Positions 41,136-47,623 of a stretch of DNA of 49,197 nucleotides are shown in pieces. How positions within the stretch are numbered: the first letter of the stretch is position 1; each line of letters begins with the position of its first letter. Position numbers and translations under genes: made by a program. A model generated the notes under the pieces. It was not told where the DNA came from, did no database searches, and saw nothing but the letters and a program-made list of their open reading frames with translations. Source of the stretch: an uncultured Oscillospiraceae bacterium (GTDB taxonomy: Bacteria > Bacillota > Clostridia > Oscillospirales > Oscillospiraceae); assembly GCA_934574095.1 (NCBI GenBank), contig CAKTMW010000010.1:1-49197 (forward strand). Reading direction: 5' to 3'.

Positions 41136-41549
41136 TCACTGGTCAAAGCTGGGATTGATATAGTAGAGATTCTTCTGATCCATCCGCTCCTTGGCAAGCC
41201 GCAGACCCTCGCCGAAGCGCTGGAAATGGACGATCTCGCGGGCCCGCAGGAACTTGATGACGTCGTTCACGTCCGGATCGTCGCTGAGCCGCAGGATGTT
41301 GTCGTAAGTGACACGGGCCTTCTGCTCGGCGGCCAGGTCTTCAGTCAGATCGGCGATCAGGTCGCCCTTGACCGCCATGGAAGCGGCGTTCCACGGGAAG
41401 CCGGAAGCGGCTGTGGGATAGACGCTGGCGGTGTGGTCCACGAAGTAGGCGTCAAATCCGGCGGTTTTGATGTCGTCCTCGCTGAGATTGCGGGTCAGCT
41501 GGTGGACGATGGTGCCGATCATCTCTAAATGCCCCAGTTCCTCTGTGCC
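41136..41549 (-). pseudogene. cotJC: 5'-truncated cotJC (spore coat manganese catalase)
   Basis: The frame matches the C-terminal two thirds of the CotJC/manganese catalase family: GTEELGHLEMIG, FDAYFVDHT, AAEQKARVTYDNILRLSDDPDV and REIVHFQRFGE. It retains the EExxH-type pair and the later Glu and His metal ligands. The first roughly 55-60 residues, with the first glutamate ligand, are missing. Homology stops abruptly near 41549, where the sequence changes to unrelated DNA of the mobile region. The internal ATG at 41522 has no ribosome site. cotJA and cotJB, usually upstream, are also absent. It appears to have been broken by an insertion or deletion. Confidence 0.85.
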
Positions 41550-41556
41550 GACTAGG

Positions 41557-41751
41557 GAAACGAAAAAGCCACAAATCGCGGAAAGCCTTGTGCCGCAAGG
41601 CTTTCAAGGCGCGGAAATCGGCGAAAACGCGAATGTGCGAAGGGCGGGGTGGCTCTGTTCCTTTGCTACCGACTACCGGCACCGTGGGGTAAGCAAGCAC
41701 TACTGCGTCGATGTGATGGCCGCGCTTCCGGAGGGAGGTGTGGCAGAATGA
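41557..41751 (+). pseudogene. Possible 3' fragment of a gene coupled to parB
   Basis: A frame open through about 64 codons ends in a TGA that overlaps the parB start as ATGA, the usual sign of coupling to an upstream gene. Its other end coincides with the cotJC breakpoint. I recognise no family. An internal hairpin lies at about 41583-41606 (AAAGCCTTG/CAAGGCTTT). It may be the tail of a gene cut at the junction, or non-coding. Confidence 0.3.
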
Positions 41752-42581
41752 AGGAGTACATTCAGCAGCTTTCACCGGACAAGCTGGTGCCATTCCAGAA
41801 GCATCCCTATCAGGTGCGGGAGGATGCCGCCCTGTCAGAACTGATGGAAAGCATCCGCACACACGGCGTACTATCGCCGCTGCTGGCGCGGCCAAAAGGG
41901 GAGAGCTACGAGTTAGTCAGCGGACACCGGAGATGTCTGGCGGCGCAGAAGCTGGGGCTAAAGACCGTCCCCGTGCTGGTACGGGAGATGAGCGACGACG
42001 AAGCGGTGATCCTGATGGTGGACAGCAATCTTCAGCGGGAGAATCTGCTGCCCAGTGAGAAGGCATTTGCCTATAAGATGAAGCTGGAGGCAATGAAGCA
42101 TCAGGGGAGAGCAACTTCCCGACAAGTTGTCGGGAAGTCAGAGAGCGCAGATGAAGTAGGGCAGGGAAGCGGCGAAAGTGGTCGTACTATTCAACGCTAC
42201 ATTCGCCTGACAAACCTCGTCCCGCCGCTGCTGCAAATGGTGGACGATGGCCGCATCGCCTTTTCGCCTGCTGTGGAGCTATCCTATCTCACCAAGGAGG
42301 AGCAGGCTGCATTGTGTGACTTGATCGGACAGGAGGACGCCACGCCGTCACTGTCACAGGCCATCCGCATGAAGCAGCTATCCCGTGAAGCTAAGATGAC
42401 GCCAGAGGTGCTGTACGCGATCCTCACCGAAGAGAAGCCCAACCAGAAGGAACAGGTGCGGATCAAAACGGAGTCTCTGCGAAAGTATTTCCCGCGCAAT
42501 TATTCCGCCCAGCAGATGGAGCGAGAAATTATCAAGCTGCTGGAGACCCGCTACCGGACGAGGAACAGGGGAGAGCGGTGA
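41748..42581 (+). CDS. ParB/RepB/Spo0J-family partition protein
   Basis: This 277-residue protein has the ParB N-terminal CTPase-type domain (KLVPFQKHPYQVREDAALSELMESIRTHGVLSPLLARP, SGHRRCLAAQKLG, VDSNLQRENLLPSEKA) and a central helix-turn-helix region (about 100-190). Such ParB proteins are standard in Tn1549-like ICEs and related mobile elements, and differ from the chromosomal Spo0J. No parA is seen; it would lie upstream, where the junction has removed DNA. The ATG overlaps the upstream stop. Confidence 0.9.
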   Translation: MKEYIQQLSPDKLVPFQKHPYQVREDAALSELMESIRTHGVLSPLLARPKGESYELVSGHRRCLAAQKLGLKTVPVLVREMSDDEAVILMVDSNLQRENLLPSEKAFAYKMKLEAMKHQGRATSRQVVGKSESADEVGQGSGESGRTIQRYIRLTNLVPPLLQMVDDGRIAFSPAVELSYLTKEEQAALCDLIGQEDATPSLSQAIRMKQLSREAKMTPEVLYAILTEEKPNQKEQVRIKTESLRKYFPRNYSAQQMEREIIKLLETRYRTRNRGER

Positions 42582-42640
42582 TTTCGTACACTGGTGTTAT
42601 ACGGACAGGCCCTGTAAAATAGCCGCAGGAGGTGCATCAA

Positions 42641-42910
42641 ATGAGCTATAAATTACAGGAACCCTTACCGCAGACCATCTGCCGGAATGGAATCTACTAT
42701 GAACTGCGCGGTGAGCAGTATTACCCGTGCCTGCTGGTTCCGCCGGAGCCGGATGCCAGCGAGGAAGATCAACTGCGATTCATCATTCAGCAGATGGCGG
42801 AAGTGCAGGGCATTGACGAGGACTTAAAGGAACGAGACCCTTTGGCGTGGGTCGGTGCAATGAACAACATCAAAAGCGCGGCTCTTGAAATCATGCGGGA
42901 TATATCATGA
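42641..42910 (+). CDS. Small element protein, TnpV-like start
   Basis: This 89-residue protein starts MSYKLQEPLPQTICRNGIYY and continues with ELRGEQYYPCLLVPPEPD, similar in style to transposon-encoded TnpV proteins. The second half is a short helical region. Function is unknown. AGGAGGTG precedes the ATG. The stop overlaps the next gene's start by four bases (ATGA), and both lie between parB and repA as in many clostridial elements. Confidence 0.55.
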   Translation: MSYKLQEPLPQTICRNGIYYELRGEQYYPCLLVPPEPDASEEDQLRFIIQQMAEVQGIDEDLKERDPLAWVGAMNNIKSAALEIMRDIS

Positions 42911-43197
42911 GGAACTATCAGTATATGCGGGCGCTTTGGGCGGAGTTCTGCCGCAGCAGTGCGTGTCAGGCACAGCATCATGACCAGCGATACCAGCACT
43001 TGAGCAAACAGCTTCCGGATGCACAGCGACGACAGCTTCTGCGTATTGTGGACGCGGCAGACGCACATTGTGAAGCGGCATCTTTCGAGGGCTTTGTGAC
43101 GGGCTTTTGCCTTGCTGCTGGGATCGCCAGAGAGACGATGCGGGACAGGTACTCCTATGAGGACGCCATTGAGGCGAAAGGACAATTTCGCCGGTAA
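42907..43197 (+). CDS. Small helical element protein, DUF6809-like
   Basis: This 96-residue predicted all-helical protein ends its core with SFEGFVTGFCLAAGIARE, a pattern seen in DUF6809-type accessory proteins of clostridial phages and ICEs. No function is known. It is coupled to the preceding gene by overlap. The family name is tentative. Confidence 0.5.
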   Translation: MRNYQYMRALWAEFCRSSACQAQHHDQRYQHLSKQLPDAQRRQLLRIVDAADAHCEAASFEGFVTGFCLAAGIARETMRDRYSYEDAIEAKGQFRR

Positions 43198-43271
43198 AAT
43201 CAATACCACATCAGCAAACGGAGACAGGTCGAATGGCCTGTCTCCGCTATTTTTTTGCAGAGGAGCATGAA

Positions 43272-43619
43272 ATGGACTATTTTTACAAATCAGAATCCGA
43301 GACCTATGCGTTTTACCGTGTTCCCAAGCTGTTATTTACGCATATTTTCTACAAAGACATGCCATGTGAAGCAAAGTTACTTTACGGCATGTTAGTGGAC
43401 AGAATGACGCTTTCCGACCGGAATTTCTGGAGAGATTGCGAGGGAAACACCTACATCTATTTCAGCATTGAGACGATTATGCGGAGTCTCAACTGCGCCC
43501 ACGGTAAGGCGGAGAAGCTTCTGGCTTCGCTGGAGGATTATGGCCTGTTGGATCGTAAACGGCAGGGCCTTGGAAAACCTTCACGACTATACCCGCAGCC
43601 ATTTGTCCGTGAGATGTGA
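43272..43619 (+). CDS. RepA_N-type replication initiator, short form
   Basis: This 115-residue protein matches the N-terminal domain of RepA_N initiators (FYRVPKLLFTHIFYKDMPCEAKLLYGMLVDRMTLS, then WRDCEGNTYIYFSIETIMRSL). This winged-helix domain is typical of low-GC plasmids and Tn1549-like elements. Full initiators are about 280 residues; this one stops after the first domain, so it may be truncated or a natural short form. GAGGAG precedes the ATG at 43272. Confidence 0.82.
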   Translation: MDYFYKSESETYAFYRVPKLLFTHIFYKDMPCEAKLLYGMLVDRMTLSDRNFWRDCEGNTYIYFSIETIMRSLNCAHGKAEKLLASLEDYGLLDRKRQGLGKPSRLYPQPFVREM

Positions 43620-43745
43620 TCCTGAATTTCGGTACTCTAGTACGCCGATATTCAGTGTTGCCAGAGCGCCGGTTTTCGGCGTTCAATAAGACAGAGAGAA
43701 TAAAACTGATTGGTTAAGAAACTGAATGCGATAGGAAAGGACGGA

Positions 43746-43919
43746 ATGATTATGAAAGAGAATAAGATCAGAAATAAACAAGTTAATCTTCGTTTGACAG
43801 AGGCAGAATACAGGCGTTTGGACGAGACAGCACAGGCCAGCGGATTAGGGCGGTCGGCTTATCTTCGGATGGTACTGTACGCCTCATGGCTCCGTGAGGG
43901 AACCAAAAAAGCAAAATAG
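43746..43919 (+). CDS. MobC-like ribbon-helix-helix mobilisation protein
   Basis: This 57-residue protein with a ribbon-helix-helix core (NKQVNLRLTEAEYRRLDETAQASGLGRSAYLRMVL) resembles short MobC relaxosome accessory proteins. These bind oriT and assist the relaxase. The ATG at 43746 is favoured by AAAGG a few bases upstream. No relaxase gene follows; instead there is an array of stem-loops and then a toxin-antitoxin-like island, so mobilisation genes seem to have been lost. Confidence 0.7.
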   Translation: MIMKENKIRNKQVNLRLTEAEYRRLDETAQASGLGRSAYLRMVLYASWLREGTKKAK

Positions 43920-43980
43920 AAATTGCGTATTTTGTGCGATCAGCCGCCATGAAGGCGCAGAAGCCTCCGCCGTAGGGGGA

Positions 43981-44016
43981 ACAGATTCTGTATTGCGAAC
44001 GCGATACGGAATCTGT
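43981..44016. repeat. Inverted repeat 1 of the stem-loop array
   Basis: ACAGATTC and GAATCTGT form a perfect outer stem with GTAT/ATAC inside. Confidence 0.65.
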
Positions 44017-44029
44017 TTCCGCAAGCATA

Positions 44030-44049
44030 GCATTTTGACAGCAAAATGC
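44030..44049. repeat. Inverted repeat 2 of the stem-loop array
   Basis: GCATTTTG and CAAAATGC flank the loop ACAG, with CAAG/CTTG pairing further out. Confidence 0.65.
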
Positions 44050-44100
44050 GCTTGTTAAGGGGACATCCCCCTAATACCCCCACTATCGCAATATCAATAA

Positions 44101-44140
44101 TTTGCACCTGAACGGGATTTTCCCATTCAGGTGCAAATTT
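44101..44140. terminator. Inverted repeat 3, terminator-like
   Basis: TTTGCACCTGAA and TTCAGGTGCAAA form a 12-bp perfect stem with GGGA/TCCC inside, followed by TTT. It could end transcription from the mobile-element genes. Confidence 0.65.
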
Positions 44141-44164
44141 CATGTATAGAAAGGTACGGTTTGT

Positions 44165-44193
44165 TTGACTTTATTCGCAGAAAGGTATATAAT
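44165..44193 (+). promoter_or_regulatory. Promoter of the HTH-MNT/HEPN genes
   Basis: TTGACT, 17 bases, then TATAAT, about 100 bases before the start codon. Confidence 0.78.
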
Positions 44194-44244
44194 ATATACA
44201 GTAAAAAACTGCGACAGGGCCAATCACCAGCCGCGCTATCCAAC

Positions 44245-44275
44245 AGTCCTGTGCTTTCCGCAGGGCTGCTTTTTG
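44245..44275 (+). terminator. Attenuator-like hairpin in the HTH-MNT leader
   Basis: AGTCCTG and CAGGGCT pair across a nine-base loop and are followed by GCTTTTT, between the promoter and the gene. Confidence 0.6.
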
Positions 44276-44301
44276 CTATTTTGAGATTAAGGAGACTGTC
44301 C

Positions 44302-44799
44302 ATGGAATATATGTCCATCACACAGGCAGCAGAGAAGTGGGGCATCACCCAACGCCGTATTCAAGTCCTCTGCAAAGAGGAACGTATCCCCGGCGCGATC
44401 CGCATCGGCTATGTATGGGCCATCCCCGCAGACGCCGAGAAGCCAAAGGACGCAAGAGTGCGAAGTGGGAAGTATGTGAAGGCGACACAAGGAAAAAAAG
44501 ACGGTATAGCAAAAAGTGGAATAACTCCACTCGTTGTACAGCAAATATGCGATTTAGCAAAGCAGCATGACGTTAAGAAAGTGATTCTCTTTGGTTCGCG
44601 GGCAAGGGGAACATTTCAACGGACAAGTGACATTGACTTAGCGCTGCAGGGTGGAAATATTTCTCAATTTCGCGTAGATGTAGAGGAGGAAACCCATACG
44701 CTGCTGACCTTTGACGTAGTGAATTTAGAATCTGACTTATCCCCCGAACTGAAAAAAGCCATCAATACAGAAGGAGTATTGCTCTATGAAAAAGTTTGA
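44302..44799 (+). CDS. HTH-nucleotidyltransferase fusion (MNT antitoxin type)
   Basis: This 165-residue protein has two parts. Residues 1-60 are an excisionase/MerR-like helix-turn-helix (SITQAAEKWGITQRRIQVLC, then RIGYVWAIPADAEKP) common in clostridial mobile DNA. Residues 74-165 are a minimal nucleotidyltransferase with GSRARG (98-103), SDIDLAL (Asp110 and Asp112) and a third Asp near 138. In HEPN-MNT systems the MNT enzyme adds AMP to the HEPN toxin and silences it. The fused DNA-binding part could give direct autoregulation. AAGGAG precedes the ATG. It overlaps the HEPN gene by 14 bases. Confidence 0.85.
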   Translation: MEYMSITQAAEKWGITQRRIQVLCKEERIPGAIRIGYVWAIPADAEKPKDARVRSGKYVKATQGKKDGIAKSGITPLVVQQICDLAKQHDVKKVILFGSRARGTFQRTSDIDLALQGGNISQFRVDVEEETHTLLTFDVVNLESDLSPELKKAINTEGVLLYEKV

Positions 44800-45190
44800 A
44801 AATTACCGTAAGAATTTGGCCGTTCTGCGTCTCTCTAATCAACAAGACCGGACAAATGAGTTTATTGTGAGCGGCATTATTGATAAATTCGCCATTCAGT
44901 TTGAGCTTGCTTGGAAGGTTCTGAAGGAATTGCTGGCCTATGAAGGCGTAGAGGCAGCACGAACAGGCTCTCCGCGCGAGATCATTAAGCAGGCGTATCA
45001 ATATTACCCCTGCATTCAAGAAGATGTGTGGTTGGATATGCTGTCACAGCGCAATAATATGGCGCATATTTACGATGGCAATGCTGCAAATGCTTTAGCA
45101 CAGGAGATCATTGATCGTTTTATTCCGGCTTTTAATGAATTGGAACACAGCATTTGCACCAGATATGGATCGATTTTAGAGACGCTTTAA
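44786..45190 (+). CDS. HEPN-family toxin (HI0074-like)
   Basis: This 134-residue all-helical protein is of the nucleotidyltransferase substrate-binding HI0074 family, a HEPN subgroup. It retains RNNMAHIY (Arg89, His94, Tyr96), the RX4HXY motif that in studied HEPN/MNT pairs provides RNase activity and the tyrosine AMPylated by the antitoxin. Its start lies inside the MNT gene, after GAAGGAG, so the pair is co-translated. The Fic gene follows after 13 bases. A type VII toxin-antitoxin role is inferred from motif and context. Confidence 0.85.
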   Translation: MKKFENYRKNLAVLRLSNQQDRTNEFIVSGIIDKFAIQFELAWKVLKELLAYEGVEAARTGSPREIIKQAYQYYPCIQEDVWLDMLSQRNNMAHIYDGNAANALAQEIIDRFIPAFNELEHSICTRYGSILETL

Positions 45191-45203
45191 GGGAGAGGAA
45201 ATT

Positions 45204-45809
45204 ATGGCTCTTGAGAATAAATTAGGCATCACCAACTCCGCCGAGCTTGCCCGCGAGGAGGAGCGCATCAGCAAAAAGAAAGCAGTTGAACTCTTTGAAA
45301 ACGGCACACTGGACAAGCTGGAGCCGGGGAAGTTTTCGTCCCTGCAAGCGATCCACAAGGCGCTGTTTGAGGATATCTACGACTTTGCGGGGCAGCTTCG
45401 CACGGTGAATCTGGCAAAGGGAAACTTCCGCTTTGCGCCGCTGATTTATCTGGAGGCGGCGCTGGCCAACATCGACAAAATGCCGCAGTCCGCCTATGAC
45501 GAGATCATCGAGAAATATGTGGAGATGAATGTCGCCCATCCATTCCGCGAGGGCAACGGCCGCAGCACTCGCATCTGGCTCGATCTGATGCTGAAAAGCG
45601 GCATTGGTCAGGTGGTGGACTGGAGCAGGGTGGACAAGGAGGATTATCTCCTTGCCATGGAACGCAGTCCCATTAAGGACGTGGAGATCAAAGTGCTGCT
45701 GAAAGACGCCCTTACCGGCGACGTGAACAGCCGTGAGGTCTTTATGAAGGGCATCGACCACAGCTATTATTACGAGGGATACACGACGTTCAAGGCGGAA
45801 GAACTGTAA
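45204..45809 (+). CDS. Class III Fic protein adenylyltransferase
   Basis: This 201-residue Fic enzyme transfers AMP to hydroxyl side chains of target proteins. The catalytic motif HPFREGNGRSTR lies at 112-123 and is complete. The C-terminal helix carries SYYYEG (187-192), matching the (S/T)xxxE(G/N) inhibitory motif of class III Fic proteins, in which the glutamate blocks ATP in cis. The enzyme should therefore be held off until relieved, for example by oligomer change and auto-modification, as known for NmFic. GGAGAGGAA precedes the ATG. It lies 13 bases after the HEPN gene, as a third gene of the island. Confidence 0.92.
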   Translation: MALENKLGITNSAELAREEERISKKKAVELFENGTLDKLEPGKFSSLQAIHKALFEDIYDFAGQLRTVNLAKGNFRFAPLIYLEAALANIDKMPQSAYDEIIEKYVEMNVAHPFREGNGRSTRIWLDLMLKSGIGQVVDWSRVDKEDYLLAMERSPIKDVEIKVLLKDALTGDVNSREVFMKGIDHSYYYEGYTTFKAEEL

Positions 45810-45849
45810 AAAAAGTAACGCATTAGCAGAAATATTGATAGCCGTTAAT

Positions 45850-45895
45850 TACTGATTTTGCTATTGTAAAATCGCAAGTCGTTTTGTAAAATATA
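45850..45895 (+). promoter_or_regulatory. Possible promoter of the O-antigen ligase-like gene
   Basis: TTGTAA, 17 bases, then TAAAAT within this stretch, about 50 bases before the start. It is a moderate match. Confidence 0.45.
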
Positions 45896-45944
45896 CGAGT
45901 AGATTCTTGCGTGATACCGTTATTCTCCACCGAAAGGAGTACAA

Positions 45945-47588
45945 ATGAAAGTGAATCATATATTCTCTCGGTGGTTGGGAGGCATCCTGGCTGTGACGCC
46001 CTTTCTGCTGGGCGGATTCTTCGAGTGGACAAGCTGTCTAATCTCAATTTTTCTGCTGGTCCTGTTGGTGCGGAAGCTGCGGCAGGGAAAAACGCTCCGC
46101 GTTTCTCTTAGTCTGTCCGGCGCAGCCATGGCGGCGCTGCCCTTATGCTACTTGCTGACGGCCCTGTGGGCGCAGGACAGGGGAATGGCACTACCCGGTT
46201 TCTTCAAGTTCCTGCCGGTGGGACTGTTCGTTCTGTTGTTCCTGCAAGAAGAGCCGGAACAGCGTGACGCGGCGCTAGAGATTCTCCCATGGTCCGGCGC
46301 TGTGATGACGCTGCTGTTCCTGCCGCTGTCCTATCTTCCGGCGATGGACGGTCACCTGCTAGTCGCCGGACGGCAGGCGGGACTATTTGAATACCCCAAC
46401 ACCTATGCACTGTTCCTGCTGCTGGGATTGATCGTGCTGGCCACAGGAACGCGGCGGCGCTGGTATCATCTGGCACTGGCGGCGGTGCTGCTGGCGGGCA
46501 TCTTCCTCAGCGGGAGCCGTGCCATTTTTGTACTGCTGGTGCTGACCGCTATCGCTGTCGCTATCTTCGTCAAGGAGCGCTCCGTCCGGCTGACCACGCT
46601 AATTTTGCTTCCGACGGGGATCGTGGCAGCAGTGGCCTATGTACTAGTCACCGGCAAGGCCGATTCCATCGGGCGTTTTCTGACCACATCACTGCACAGC
46701 TCCACGCTGTTGGGCCGCTGGCTCTACGCGCAAGATGCCCTTCCGGTGATCCTGCGGTATCCCTTCGGCCTGGGATATCGGAGCTACACTTACATGCAGG
46801 GCAGCTTCCAGACAGGCGTCTATTCCGTGCAGACGGTACATAACGATTTTCTTCAACTGATGCTGGACGCCGGTTGGGCACCCGCTTTGCTGATTGCGGC
46901 GGCAGTTGTCCGAAGTCTGCTCCGGCGTGGCAGCACCCTACGTCTGCGGTTACTGCTGGCAGTCATTTGTTTGCACGGATTGTTCGATTTTAGTCTGCAA
47001 TACCTTTCCATTTTTCTGATCTTTGCCGCCGTGCTGGACTATGACAACTGCCGGGAGATCAAGATAAAACGGGCCGACCAACGCTTCTTGACTGCCACAG
47101 CGGCGGTCTTGGCGGCGGCGAGTCTCTACTTCGGTGCGGTAAACGGCGCGGCGTACTTAGGCAATCACCGGCTTGCCGTAAAGCTCGACCCCGCCTATAC
47201 CGATTCACTTGTGGCGCTGATGGCAGAGGAGCCAAACATCGCTGTTGCGGACGAGTACGCCCAGCGGGTGCTGGAATTGGACCGCTACGTAGCTCCTGCG
47301 TATCGTATCCGCGCCATGGCGGCGTACAGCCAGGGTGATATGACAAATATGATACAGCACCAGAAATCAGCCATTGCCTGTGCGCCGTATGACAAAACTC
47401 TCTATACAGATTATCTGCAAATGCTGGAAAACGGTGCGGCGCTGTATGCCCAAGCAGGCGACACACAGAGCGCTGCTGTCTGCCGTGAGCAGATAAATGC
47501 CGTGCCAGATATGATGGAGGCCGCCCTGCAAAAAACCAGTCGCCTTGGCTGGTTAATCGATGACAAACCGAATTTGACCTTGCCGTAA
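45945..47588 (+). CDS. O-antigen ligase / polymerase-like membrane protein with C-terminal repeat domain
   Basis: This 547-residue protein has about eleven to twelve membrane helices (about 10-400) and the family signature region AGRQAGLFEYPNTYALFLLLG, FLSGSRAIFVLL and the VHNDFLQLMLDAGW loop of the Wzy_C/O-antigen ligase fold. In Gram-positives such proteins polymerise or ligate surface polysaccharide. Residues about 420-530 are soluble, helical and TPR-like (VALMAEEPNIAVADEYAQRVLELDRYVAPAYRIRAM). GAAAGGAG precedes the ATG. No glycan cluster surrounds it; the next gene, 35 bases on, encodes a secreted dockerin protein. Confidence 0.85.
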   Translation: MKVNHIFSRWLGGILAVTPFLLGGFFEWTSCLISIFLLVLLVRKLRQGKTLRVSLSLSGAAMAALPLCYLLTALWAQDRGMALPGFFKFLPVGLFVLLFLQEEPEQRDAALEILPWSGAVMTLLFLPLSYLPAMDGHLLVAGRQAGLFEYPNTYALFLLLGLIVLATGTRRRWYHLALAAVLLAGIFLSGSRAIFVLLVLTAIAVAIFVKERSVRLTTLILLPTGIVAAVAYVLVTGKADSIGRFLTTSLHSSTLLGRWLYAQDALPVILRYPFGLGYRSYTYMQGSFQTGVYSVQTVHNDFLQLMLDAGWAPALLIAAAVVRSLLRRGSTLRLRLLLAVICLHGLFDFSLQYLSIFLIFAAVLDYDNCREIKIKRADQRFLTATAAVLAAASLYFGAVNGAAYLGNHRLAVKLDPAYTDSLVALMAEEPNIAVADEYAQRVLELDRYVAPAYRIRAMAAYSQGDMTNMIQHQKSAIACAPYDKTLYTDYLQMLENGAALYAQAGDTQSAAVCREQINAVPDMMEAALQKTSRLGWLIDDKPNLTLP

Positions 47589-47623
47589 ACGGCGATAAAA
47601 CGAAAAGATATTGGGGGCGCGAA

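Larger units (their letters stand above)
43920..44301. other. Non-coding region with stem-loop array and MNT promoter
   Basis: No gene is visible here. The left part holds three inverted repeats (43981-44016, 44030-44049, 44101-44137) and a GGGGACATCCCC element near 44058. The right part has a strong promoter at 44165-44193 and an attenuator-like hairpin at 44245-44275. The left part may be an oriT remnant, given the MobC-like gene beside it. Confidence 0.55.

Noticed and set aside
41452..41895. A minus-strand frame across the cotJC/mobile junction
   Set aside because: It is in a different frame from cotJC, matches nothing recognisable and lies antisense to the start of parB.
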